NCBI GenBank assembly: GCA_958295465.1
Contig: OY282353.1
Coordinates: forward strand, 930,001-994,000
Length of the DNA stretch: 64,000 bases
Reading direction: 5' to 3'
Origin: an uncultured Gammaproteobacteria bacterium
GTDB taxonomy: Bacteria; Pseudomonadota; Gammaproteobacteria; HK1
Shown: positions 25,702-33,541 of the stretch, piece after piece
Layout of the letters: each line of letters starts with the position of its first letter
How positions within the stretch are numbered: the stretch's first letter is position 1
Made by a program: the position numbers and the translations under genes
The notes under the pieces: model-generated
What the model was told of the DNA's origin: nothing
Databases searched by the model: none
What the model saw: only the letters and a program-made list of their open reading frames with translations

Positions 25702-26877
25702 ATGCCCATGTCCCTGGAGCACCTCAAGGTGCTGGACCTCACCATCCACCTCTCCGGTCCGTACTGCGCGATGATCCTCGCCGACCACGGCGCCGACGTG
25801 GTCAAGGTCGAGCGCCCGGAGGGCGGGGACGACATGCGCAGGACGCCGCCGTTCACGGGGGGCGAGAGCGCGCCGTTCATGCTGTGGAACCGGAACAAGC
25901 GCTCGGTCGCGCTGGACCTGAAATCCGCCGGGGACCTCGCGACGTTCAAGGCGATGGCCGCAGTCGCGGACGTCGTGGTCGAGAGCTTCAAGCCGGGCAC
26001 CGCGGAGCGGCTGGGGATCGGCTACGAAACCCTGTCCGCGCTCAATCCCCGGCTGGTCTACTGCTCGATCTCGGGGTTCGGCCGGACCGGTCCGTACGCT
26101 TCGCGGCGCGGCTTCGACCTCATTGCTTCGGGCATGTCCGGACTGATGAGCATCAACGGGCCGGCCGAAGGGCCTCCGTTCCGCATCCCGATCCCGATCA
26201 CCGACCTCGGCGCGGGACTCAACGGCGCCATCGGCATCCTCGCCGCGCTGGCCGCTCGCGAGCGCACCGGACTCGGCCAGCACGTCGATACCTCGTTGTT
26301 CGAGTCCGGGCTCTCGCTGGGCGTCTACGAGGCGGCCGGAGTCTTCGCCACCGGCGAGGTCCCCGAGCGGCTCGGGCAGGGGCACCGGGGCAGCGCCCCG
26401 TACCAGCTCTTTCCCACCTCCGACGGCTACATGAACATCGGCTGTGCGAACGACCGATTCTGGGAGCTGACCTGCGAGGTGCTCGGCTGCCCGCATCTCA
26501 CCGGGGATCCGCGCTTCGCGACCAAGCCGGATCGGGTCAGGAACATCGCCGCGCTGGTCGAGGCGCTGACCCCGTACTTCGAACGCGAAACCACCGCGCA
26601 CTGGTGCGGGAAGCTCGAAGCGGCGGGAGTCCCGGCGGGGCCGGTGATGAACCACGTCGAAGCGCTCTCGGACCCCCACTGCCTCGCCCGCGGCATGGTG
26701 CAGGAGGTCGAGCATCCGGCGGCGGGGCGCATGAAGACGCTGGGGATCCCGATCAAGCTCTCGGAGACCGGGGGCGCGGTGCGACGGCCCGCTCCGATGC
26801 TCGGCGAGCATACCGGCGAGGTGATCGCGGAATGGCTCGGGACCGGCGGCGAGGTCCGGGCCGCGTCGTCGGGATGA
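25702..26877 (+). CDS. CaiB/BaiF class III CoA-transferase
   Basis: The protein has 391 residues from the ATG at 25702, with a GGGAG element upstream. It begins MSLEHLKVLDLTIHLSGPYC and contains DHGADVVKVERP, KRSVALDLKS, the catalytic Asp in the GFDLIASGMSGLM block, and GLGQHVDTSLFES. Class III enzymes move CoA between carboxylic acids through an Asp-linked anhydride. Substrates cannot be assigned. The gene is not in a clear operon; about 130 bp separates it from the VWA gene. Confidence 0.92.
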   Translation: MPMSLEHLKVLDLTIHLSGPYCAMILADHGADVVKVERPEGGDDMRRTPPFTGGESAPFMLWNRNKRSVALDLKSAGDLATFKAMAAVADVVVESFKPGTAERLGIGYETLSALNPRLVYCSISGFGRTGPYASRRGFDLIASGMSGLMSINGPAEGPPFRIPIPITDLGAGLNGAIGILAALAARERTGLGQHVDTSLFESGLSLGVYEAAGVFATGEVPERLGQGHRGSAPYQLFPTSDGYMNIGCANDRFWELTCEVLGCPHLTGDPRFATKPDRVRNIAALVEALTPYFERETTAHWCGKLEAAGVPAGPVMNHVEALSDPHCLARGMVQEVEHPAAGRMKTLGIPIKLSETGGAVRRPAPMLGEHTGEVIAEWLGTGGEVRAASSG

Positions 26878-27106
26878 GCGGCAGGACGGCTTCCAGGCGG
26901 CGGTACACGGTCTCGCCCTCCGAGGCCGGTTGCTCCGAACCGGTGATCGCGGCGCTCGAGTCGGCCAAGGTCATCGCCTGATCGATGCCCGTCACGCCGG
27001 CCGGGGAACCGGCCGGCGCCGGCCCGGCTACCCCGGGGCGGGAACGCATCGCGACCGCGGCCGGCGAGGTCGCCGCATCGGGGCGCGGCCCGATTGCGAC
27101 GGGCGG

Positions 27107-27844
27107 TCAGAACCTCTCGCACCAGGGCCGGACGTCGATCTCCAGCGTCCAGGCGGAGCGGTCCTGGCAATGGAGCGCGTAGAAGGTTTCCGCGATCGCA
27201 TCCGTATCGAGCATGCCACCTTCGGGAAGGCTCGCGACCAGGTCCGGGAACCGCTCGTGGATGGCGGGCATGTCGATCACGCCGTCGACGATCACATGGC
27301 AGACGTGAATGCCGCGAGGTCCGAGCGAACGCGCCATGGACTGCGCGATCGACCGCAGCCCGGCCTTGGCGGCGGCGAACGCGGTGAATTCGGCGCCTCC
27401 CCGGGTGGCGGAGGTGGCGCCGGTGAAGATGATCGTTCCCCTGCCGTGCTCGACCATCTGCTTCGCCGCCGCCTGGCCGACCACGAACCCGGCGCGGCAG
27501 CCCAGCCGCCAGACCTTCTCGAACATGGCGGGCTCGATCTCCAGGAACGGCTGCCGGTGCTGTGCGCCGGCGTTGAAGACGACGACGTCCAGGCGTCCGA
27601 GCGCCGCGGCATCGTCGAACAGCGTCCGGATCTGGTCTTCGGAGCGAAGATCCGCCGGTCTGGCCACCGCCTCTCCACCTTCGGCGGCGATCTCGCCGGC
27701 GATGCGTTGCAGCTTCCCTTCCTTGCGGGCCACCAGAACCACCAGGTGCCCGGCCCTTGCGAACCTGCGCGCCACCGCCTTGCCGAGACCGTCTCCGACC
27801 CCGGCGACGAGGGCGAGCGGCCGAGGGCTCACGTGGCCGATCAC
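27107..27844 (-). CDS. Short-chain dehydrogenase/reductase with Phe at the catalytic Tyr position
   Basis: The 245-residue protein starts at the GTG at 27844, overlapping the desaturase stop as GTGA. The Rossmann motif (ALVAGVGDGLGKAVARRF) and NAG (VVFNAGAQHR) are present. The YxxxK motif reads FAAAK, so the catalytic Tyr is replaced by Phe while Lys remains. Other SDRs with this substitution exist and their activity is uncertain. Coupling with a fatty acid desaturase suggests a role in lipid metabolism. Confidence 0.87.
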   Translation of the reverse strand: MIGHVSPRPLALVAGVGDGLGKAVARRFARAGHLVVLVARKEGKLQRIAGEIAAEGGEAVARPADLRSEDQIRTLFDDAAALGRLDVVVFNAGAQHRQPFLEIEPAMFEKVWRLGCRAGFVVGQAAAKQMVEHGRGTIIFTGATSATRGGAEFTAFAAAKAGLRSIAQSMARSLGPRGIHVCHVIVDGVIDMPAIHERFPDLVASLPEGGMLDTDAIAETFYALHCQDRSAWTLEIDVRPWCERF

Positions 27845-28836
27845 GACCCTTGTCGATCCATTCCGGATTCGGTTTCCCGAATCCCGTGAAGCCGCTGCCA
27901 CGCCATTGCGCGAAGGTGGGTGCGCACGAAATCCCCGTATCCTTGGCGGGTCTCCGCCACATGGTCGCGGAGCACCGCATCGAGCGCCGCGAGGCGGAAG
28001 AACGGCGTCTGGGGCAGCGCATGGTGGGCGGTGTGATATGCCATGTTCCAGGCCAGCAGCCGCAACGGTGCGGTCGTGAATACGGTACGGGTGTTCTCCA
28101 GCATGTCCGGGACCTGCGCACAGCCGACGTGCTCCGACATCCGGATGATGCGCATGAACGGCTCGCCCGCGAGCCTTGGCAGCAGCCAGAGCTGCGCCGC
28201 GAGCCACGACTCGAGGCGGACGGACGCTACCGCGAGCGCCAGGTAGACGCACCAGAAGATCCACGACTGGTGCTGCACCTTTCGGTGCAGGGCGGGCGGG
28301 ACGTTGCGCCGCTCGGAGGGGTGGAGGCGGCCGAACGGGTGGCGGAGAAGCACCGACAGGACGCCTTGAAAGTAGGGGATGGCGCTCGCGTAGTACCAGA
28401 AGCCCCATCGATGCTCGCCCATCGGGATCATCTGGGGGTCGCGGCCGGCGTCCTGGGTGTACTTGTGATGCGCGGTGTGCTCGTAGCGAAACACGGCGGG
28501 AGGCAGCATCAGCACGAGCCCGGTGACCCAGCCCGTGGCGACGTTCAACCGTCGGCTGCGGAAGGCGGTGTAGTGGGCGGACTCGTGAAACGGGGCGAAC
28601 AGATGCACGATGACGATGCCGTGCACCACGGTCGCAGGCACCGCCCAGACAGTGCCGAGCACGCGCCATAGCATCCATCCGGTCGCAATGGCGAGTACGG
28701 CGTGCGCTGTCGCGAACCGGAGGCCCGGCCTGTCCCCGCGCTCCACGAATCCGGGGAGGCGGCGGCTGCCGATGATCCGGCGGACGACGGTGGAAGGCCG
28801 AACCACCACGTCGCCGGCGTCCACCGCGTTGTTCAT
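27841..28836 (-). CDS. Membrane fatty acid desaturase
   Basis: This 331-residue membrane protein carries the three His boxes of the desaturase superfamily: HESAH near residue 84, HTAHHKYTQD near residue 119 and HTAHHALPQTPF near residue 268. Hydrophobic helices precede and separate the boxes (AHAVLAIATGWMLW, TGWVTGLVLMLPP). It would introduce a double bond or hydroxyl group into a lipid in the inner membrane using a di-iron site. The next gene, an SDR, is translationally coupled. ATG at 28836. Confidence 0.9.
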   Translation of the reverse strand: MNNAVDAGDVVVRPSTVVRRIIGSRRLPGFVERGDRPGLRFATAHAVLAIATGWMLWRVLGTVWAVPATVVHGIVIVHLFAPFHESAHYTAFRSRRLNVATGWVTGLVLMLPPAVFRYEHTAHHKYTQDAGRDPQMIPMGEHRWGFWYYASAIPYFQGVLSVLLRHPFGRLHPSERRNVPPALHRKVQHQSWIFWCVYLALAVASVRLESWLAAQLWLLPRLAGEPFMRIIRMSEHVGCAQVPDMLENTRTVFTTAPLRLLAWNMAYHTAHHALPQTPFFRLAALDAVLRDHVAETRQGYGDFVRTHLRAMAWQRLHGIRETESGMDRQGS

Positions 28837-29013
28837 CGGTTGCTCATCGCCGGCGCATCCAGTCTGAACTTTCTTCCACCAGGGCAGTGTGGGACGGGGC
28901 GATTCCGGATGTCAACGCGCGACTCTCCTTGCCTGCGTGGCGGCACTTCGCGTGGTCCGTATGCGGCGTTGGACCCCGGTCCAGTTCCCGTTCCCTGCCC
29001 CGTGCCGCCGGCG

Positions 29014-29997
29014 TCAGACGATCCGGTTGACGAGCACACCCTCCCCTCGCTGAAGACGGCGAACGTTGTCGATGAGGACGTCCACCACGTTGTCCTCGTA
29101 CTTTCGGGTCTCACCGGCGGTGTGGGGCGTGATCAGCACGTTCTCCGGATCCCATAGTGCGGAGTCGGGAGCCAGCGGCTCCTCCCAGGTGGTGTCGATG
29201 CCGGCGCCGGCGATCGCGCCGCGTTCGAGGGCGTCGACCAGGTCCGGCTCGTTGACACAACGCCCGCGGGCGACGTTGATGAGGTAGGCGCCGCGCTTCA
29301 TCCGCGCCAGCGCCGCCGCGTCGATCAGGTGCTCCGTTTGCGGCGTCAGCGGGCACGTGAGCGCGACGACGTCCGCCTCGGCGAGTGATTCGGGAAACCG
29401 TTCCGGGGGACGCACCTCATCGGCGGAGCCGTCGTGGCTCGCGGTGTCGCGCTTGATCCCGACGACCCTCATCTCGAACGCACGGGCGAGCCGGGCCAGC
29501 CGCGAGCCGATGGCGCCGAGCCCGCAGATCACCATCGTCTTGCCGGCAAGCTCCTCCTCGCGCCGCCCGAGGTCGGAGATCATCCCTCGCCAGACGCGCT
29601 CGCGCTGCCGGTCGCGTCCGGTATGGACGTGGCGCACGAGCGCGAGCAGCAGGGCCATCGCGTGGTCGCTCACCGCGTTGCGGTTGACGCCGCTGCCGTT
29701 GGCGAGCCGCACCCCGCGGGCTCGCAGCGCATCAAGATCGAACTGGTCGTAGCCCGCCGCGCACACCTGGATGAAGCGGAGGTTCGCGGCGCGCTCCAGC
29801 ATCGCGTCCGACCAGAAGCCGGACATCACCAGGACGTGTCCCTCGGAGATGCGGGCGAGGGTGTCCTCGCGGCTCCAGGTCTGGAAGTGTTCGATCCCGG
29901 TCCGGCGCAGTGCGAACCGTTCGGCGAGCCGGTACGCGACGTGGGCGAAATGGATGACGAGGGCATCGTCGTCCGGCAGGCGGGGGGCATCGGGCAT
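29014..29997 (-). CDS. D-2-hydroxyacid dehydrogenase (NAD-dependent)
   Basis: The 327-residue protein starts at the ATG at 29997. The NAD-binding domain has VICGLGAIGSRLARLARAF and the catalytic signature MKRGAYLINVARGRCVNE with Arg in NVARG. The Glu follows in EPLAPDSALW and the His in ITPHTAGE. It should interconvert a 2-hydroxyacid and a 2-oxoacid. It diverges from the RuBisCO-like/cupin gene across a 66-bp shared promoter region, so the two may serve one pathway, perhaps sugar-acid catabolism. Confidence 0.9.
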   Translation of the reverse strand: MPDAPRLPDDDALVIHFAHVAYRLAERFALRRTGIEHFQTWSREDTLARISEGHVLVMSGFWSDAMLERAANLRFIQVCAAGYDQFDLDALRARGVRLANGSGVNRNAVSDHAMALLLALVRHVHTGRDRQRERVWRGMISDLGRREEELAGKTMVICGLGAIGSRLARLARAFEMRVVGIKRDTASHDGSADEVRPPERFPESLAEADVVALTCPLTPQTEHLIDAAALARMKRGAYLINVARGRCVNEPDLVDALERGAIAGAGIDTTWEEPLAPDSALWDPENVLITPHTAGETRKYEDNVVDVLIDNVRRLQRGEGVLVNRIV

Positions 29998-30063
29998 CAG
30001 GGTTCTCCCGGGGTCGCCGTCGTCGGGCGTAACATGGTATCCCCTCCGAGCATCGAGCATCCC
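29998..30063. promoter_or_regulatory. Divergent promoter region
   Basis: The 66-bp gap between two outward-facing starts must hold the signals for both the hydroxyacid dehydrogenase and the RuBisCO-like gene. No clear -35/-10 pair or operator palindrome was identified. Confidence 0.4.
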
Positions 30064-31650
30064 ATGACCGAGCCGACCCGGACCACCGGCGATCGAATCG
30101 TCGCCACCTACGAGCTTCACGACCCCGGACGCTCCCCGGAAGCCCTCGCCGCCGCGATCGCCCTGGAGCAGACGGTGGAGGTGCCGCAAGCGCTGGCGGA
30201 AGCCGCCGGCCTTCCCCCCGGCGTCGTGGGCGAGATCGAGCGGATCGATCGCGGCGCGGCGGGCGCCGCACGAGCGGTCCTGAGCTACGACCCCGCGGTG
30301 GTGGAGGCGGGCGGCGTACCGGCGCTCGTCAACCTCGTGTTCGGCAACGTCTCGATGATGCCCGGCGTGCGGCTGGTGGATCTCGCCTTCCCCGACCGCG
30401 TGCTCGCGACCTTCGACGGACCGCGTCACGGGGTGGCCGGCGTACGGGCGCTCACCGGCGTGTACGGCCGTCCGCTGCTCGCCACCGCACTCAAGCCGCG
30501 GGGCGTCCCGGTCGCCCGGCTGGTGGAGATGGCGGGCGCCTTCGCGCGCGGCGGCGGCGACGTCCTCAAGGACGACCAGAACCTCATCGACGGGTTCGAG
30601 GCGTTCAAGGACCGCGTGAAGCGATGCGCCGATGCGGTGGACGATGCGAACCAGCGCACCGGACGGCGCTGCCTGTACCTCCCCCACGTCACCGGTCCCT
30701 TGCCGTCGCTCGCCCGCCGGTTCGAGTACGTGGCGCGGCTCGGGCTCCCGGGCGTGCTCGCCTGCCCCTTCATCGCGGGGCTCGGCACCGCCCGCTCGCT
30801 CGCGCGCGATCACGACCTGGTGCTCATGGCGCACCCCGCCTTCTCCGGAGGCCACTTCGTCTCGCGGCGGGAGGGTATCGAGCACGGACTGTTGTTCGGG
30901 ACCCTGCTTCGCATCGCCGGGGCGGACGTCGCGGTCTTCCCCAACACCGGGGGCCGGTTCGAGTTCGGCCGGAAGGATTGTGCGAGCATCGCGGCGCGGC
31001 TTCGCGCGCCGCTGGGCCGGCTGCCGCCCGCCTGGCCGTGCCCGGCCGGCGGGATGGGCTTCGGGCAGCTTCCCGGGATGTGCGCCGACTACGGCCCCGA
31101 CGCGGTGCTGCTGATCGGCGGCGCGCTCATCGGGCATGGCGAAGACCTCGAAGCGAGCACCCGCTCGTTCCTCGACGTCGTCCGCGCCAACTCGGCGGAA
31201 CGCCTGGAGCCGCCCCGGCCCCTTCCCGGGCCACCCGCCGATGCCCGCGCGCCGCGGGTGCTGGCCCACCGGCCGGGGTTCGAATGGAACGGCCGGCCGA
31301 GCTCCGCCTACAAGGACGCGCGCGATCTCGCGGAGGGCCTGGCCTTCAAGGGGGTGCGCAGGGTCGAGCTCGTCGGACGGTTCGGCGAGCCCACCCGCAC
31401 GGATCTGCGCTACTTCGAGATCGAGCCGGGCGGATACTCGAGCCTGGAGAAGCACTTGCACACCCACATCGTGATCGGCGCCCGCGGCCGCGGCGTGCTC
31501 GTCCTCGGAAACCGCCGGGAGACGCTGGCGCCGATGGACGTCGCCTGCATCGGGCCGCTGGAGGCCCACCAGTTGCGCAACGAATCGTCCGAGCCGTTCG
31601 GGTTCTTCTGTATCGTCGACCATGACCGGGACCGGCCCGTGGCGCCGTGA
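30064..31650 (+). CDS. RuBisCO-like protein (form IV) fused to a C-terminal cupin
   Basis: The protein has 528 residues from the ATG at 30064. Residues 1-390 are a RuBisCO large-subunit fold: VFGNVSMMPGVRLVDL, LLATALKPRGV with Lys144 at the position of RuBisCO Lys175, and GGGDVLKDDQN at 163-173, where Lys169 and Asp171 align with Lys201 and Asp203 but Glu204 is replaced by Gln172. The C-terminal part keeps MAHPAFSGG and GGALIGHG. Residues about 430-520 form a cupin: HLHTH at 464-468 and PLEAHQLRN at 498-506. RuBisCO-like proteins act in methylthioribulose and apionate-type pathways, and a separate cupin works next to one in the methylthioadenosine-isoprenoid shunt. The fused order here suggests two consecutive steps. 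The substrate is unknown. Confidence 0.87.
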   Translation: MTEPTRTTGDRIVATYELHDPGRSPEALAAAIALEQTVEVPQALAEAAGLPPGVVGEIERIDRGAAGAARAVLSYDPAVVEAGGVPALVNLVFGNVSMMPGVRLVDLAFPDRVLATFDGPRHGVAGVRALTGVYGRPLLATALKPRGVPVARLVEMAGAFARGGGDVLKDDQNLIDGFEAFKDRVKRCADAVDDANQRTGRRCLYLPHVTGPLPSLARRFEYVARLGLPGVLACPFIAGLGTARSLARDHDLVLMAHPAFSGGHFVSRREGIEHGLLFGTLLRIAGADVAVFPNTGGRFEFGRKDCASIAARLRAPLGRLPPAWPCPAGGMGFGQLPGMCADYGPDAVLLIGGALIGHGEDLEASTRSFLDVVRANSAERLEPPRPLPGPPADARAPRVLAHRPGFEWNGRPSSAYKDARDLAEGLAFKGVRRVELVGRFGEPTRTDLRYFEIEPGGYSSLEKHLHTHIVIGARGRGVLVLGNRRETLAPMDVACIGPLEAHQLRNESSEPFGFFCIVDHDRDRPVAP

Positions 31651-31763
31651 ATGCCGCCTCGTCGCCGGCTCACTCCATGAAATCGGGTCAGCTCCAAACC
31701 AACGGGGCGGAGGACACTTATCGGACTGTCCAATAATCGGGGTCCACTTCTGCCGGCTCGTCC

Positions 31764-31961
31764 CTATTTCCGCACGAACCCGAACCAGACATACAAGGCG
31801 ATCAGGACGATCGCGATCACGGCGGCAACGCTTCCATACACCACGTCCACCTGAAGCCCGAGGAACAGGGCGCCGCTGAGCGCCAGGTACAGACCGGCAA
31901 CGACGACGATATGCGCCGCGATCTTCAGCAGCTTTTGGGAGATCGGATGCAACGCGGTCAA
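31764..31961 (-). CDS. Small membrane protein, two predicted helices
   Basis: The product has 65 residues with two hydrophobic helices (IAAHIVVVAGLYLALSGALF and VYGSVAAVIAIVLIALYVWF) and a positively charged end (GFVRK). No family is recognised. It stands alone between the RuBisCO-like gene and a repeat region. The ATG start at 31961 gives a normal small membrane protein, so it is probably real. Confidence 0.6.
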   Translation of the reverse strand: MTALHPISQKLLKIAAHIVVVAGLYLALSGALFLGLQVDVVYGSVAAVIAIVLIALYVWFGFVRK

Positions 31962-32006
31962 ACTCCGGGATTCACCGAAGCACCGGGCTCCGATCCCGGT
32001 CGGCGA

Positions 32007-32270
32007 TGCATGTCAGCGGGAACCCCCACGGCGCGGGCGATGCCTCCGGGGGCGGGGCCGATCCCGGGCCCGCGCCCTCCACCGTTCCGCCGGACGGCGC
32101 GGGCGATGCCTCCGGGGGCGAGGCCGATCCCGGGCCCGCATCCTCCACCGCGCCGCCGGACGGCGCGGGCAATGCCTCCGGGGGCGAGGCCGATCCCTGG
32201 CCCGCGCCCTCCACCGCGCCGCCGGACAGCGCGGGTGATGCCTCCGGAAGCGGGGCCGACCAGGCTTCCC
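32007..32270. repeat. 66-bp tandem repeat, four copies
   Basis: The landmark GATGCCTCCGG recurs with 66-bp spacing (units anchored at 32037, 32103, 32169 and 32235; the third reads AATGCC). It is open in several frames on both strands. Forward, it would encode a 22-residue unit such as GAGDASGGEADPGP within a 117-residue frame from 32006. No clear gene start or family supports translation. Confidence 0.85.
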
Positions 32271-32309
32271 CCACGGTGAATGCCGGCCGGAACATGCCCG
32301 CCGCGCCTC

Positions 32310-33077
32310 TCAGTTGCTCCCCGTCACGGCGCGGAGGGCCGGGCCGATCTCCCGGTTGAGCACGAGGTCCGCCAGCGCGTCGAGCTCCGTCGGCTCGCGG
32401 TTGAGGATCACCAGGGTCGCGCCTAGCCGCTTCGCCCGGACCGGGAACCCCGCCGCGGGATGGACGACCAGCGAGGAGCCGATCGCTAGAAACAGGTCGC
32501 ACTCAACGGTTGCGGCTTCGGCACGCCGCATGGCCGCCTCCGGCATCGCCTGCCCGAACGAGACGGTCGCGGTCTTCACGTGCCCGCCGCACCGGTCGCA
32601 GACCGGCAGCGCGCCGTCGCGCTCGAACGCATCGAGGATGGGATCGAGCGGGTACGGGGCCTCGCATTCGATGCACTTCGCGTACGTCGAGTTCCCGTGC
32701 AGCTCGACGACCCGCTCGGGGGGCACCCCGGAGCGCTGGTGCAACCCGTCGATGTTCTGCGTGATCACGGTGGTCACGATGCCGCGGTGGACGAGCGAGG
32801 CGACGGCCCGGTGGCCGTGGTTCGGCTCCGCGTGCGCCATCGTGCGGTGGCTCTCGGCCCGCTGGCTCCACGCCTCGCGCCGCGCCGGTTCCGACGCGAC
32901 GAAGTCGCGGAAATCGACCGGCCGGCGCCGTGACCAGATGCCGCCGGGACTGCGGAAGTCGGGGATCCCGGACTCGGTGCTGATACCCGCGCCGGTGAAC
33001 ACGACGGCGCGCCGGGCGCCTTCGATGAGGGCGCGCAGCCGTTCGAGGTCCGGGTCGCCGGCGATGGGAGCGTTCAA
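32310..33077 (-). CDS. Sirtuin (NAD-dependent protein deacylase)
   Basis: The 255-residue protein has a TTG start at 33077 that overlaps the stop of the thioesterase gene as TTGA. All sirtuin motifs are visible: GAGISTESGIPDFRSPGG, TQNIDGLH, the catalytic His in VVELHGN, two CxxC zinc pairs (CIEC and CDRC), and FLAIGSSLVVHPAAG. It removes acyl groups from lysines using NAD. No second TIR or other domain is attached, so a metabolic role is more likely than a defence one. Confidence 0.91.
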   Translation of the reverse strand: MNAPIAGDPDLERLRALIEGARRAVVFTGAGISTESGIPDFRSPGGIWSRRRPVDFRDFVASEPARREAWSQRAESHRTMAHAEPNHGHRAVASLVHRGIVTTVITQNIDGLHQRSGVPPERVVELHGNSTYAKCIECEAPYPLDPILDAFERDGALPVCDRCGGHVKTATVSFGQAMPEAAMRRAEAATVECDLFLAIGSSLVVHPAAGFPVRAKRLGATLVILNREPTELDALADLVLNREIGPALRAVTGSN

Positions 33078-33487
33078 CGTCGCCTCCCGCCTCGGCCGCG
33101 TGTCGGCAGGTGTGCCGAGAGGCATTCCGGGACCGGGACGATCGTGCGGCCGGCAAGGTCCATGATCACGCTGGTGCACCGTCCGTCGATGGCGATGCGC
33201 CCGTCCGGCTTGATGATCTCGTGGGCCAGGGTGAAGCTCTTCGTTCCCATCGAGACCGGGCGGGTCGTGATCCTGAGCGTTTCTCCCAGGAAGCATTCCG
33301 CACGGTAGTGGTAGTCGATGTTGACGACGACGGTGCCGAACCGTTCCCCGTCGCCCTCATACAGCCCGCGGTCTCGATACCACCGCCCCCTCGCCCGCTC
33401 CAGGTAGCGCACCGCCTCGACGTGGTTGAGGTGCCCGAGCTCGTCGCAGTGGGCCTCCGTGACCGTGATGAGCGTCGTGCCGTCCAT
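33074..33487 (-). CDS. Acyl-CoA thioesterase (4HBT/YbgC-like)
   Basis: The protein has 137 residues from the ATG at 33487. The hot-dog-fold thioesterase pattern is clear: EAHCDELGHLNHVEAVRYLERARGRW with the catalytic acidic residue in CDELGHLNH, then VNIDYHYRAECFLGETL. It hydrolyses acyl-CoA of unknown chain. Its stop overlaps the sirtuin start, suggesting coordinated handling of acyl groups. The Arg-rich tail is unconserved. Confidence 0.88.
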   Translation of the reverse strand: MDGTTLITVTEAHCDELGHLNHVEAVRYLERARGRWYRDRGLYEGDGERFGTVVVNIDYHYRAECFLGETLRITTRPVSMGTKSFTLAHEIIKPDGRIAIDGRCTSVIMDLAGRTIVPVPECLSAHLPTRGRGGRRR

Positions 33488-33541
33488 GACGATGCCGCAT
33501 CCACCCCGATCGGCCGATTCCACCGCGGAACGCGTGGGGGC

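Noticed and set aside
24028-26811. Minus-strand open frame of 927 codons antisense to the VWA and CoA-transferase genes
   Set aside because: Composition-driven antisense frame with no recognisable protein features.
32006-32359. A 117-codon plus-strand gene made of 22-residue repeats
   Set aside because: No ribosome binding site or conserved flank; equally open in other frames, so reported only as a repeat.
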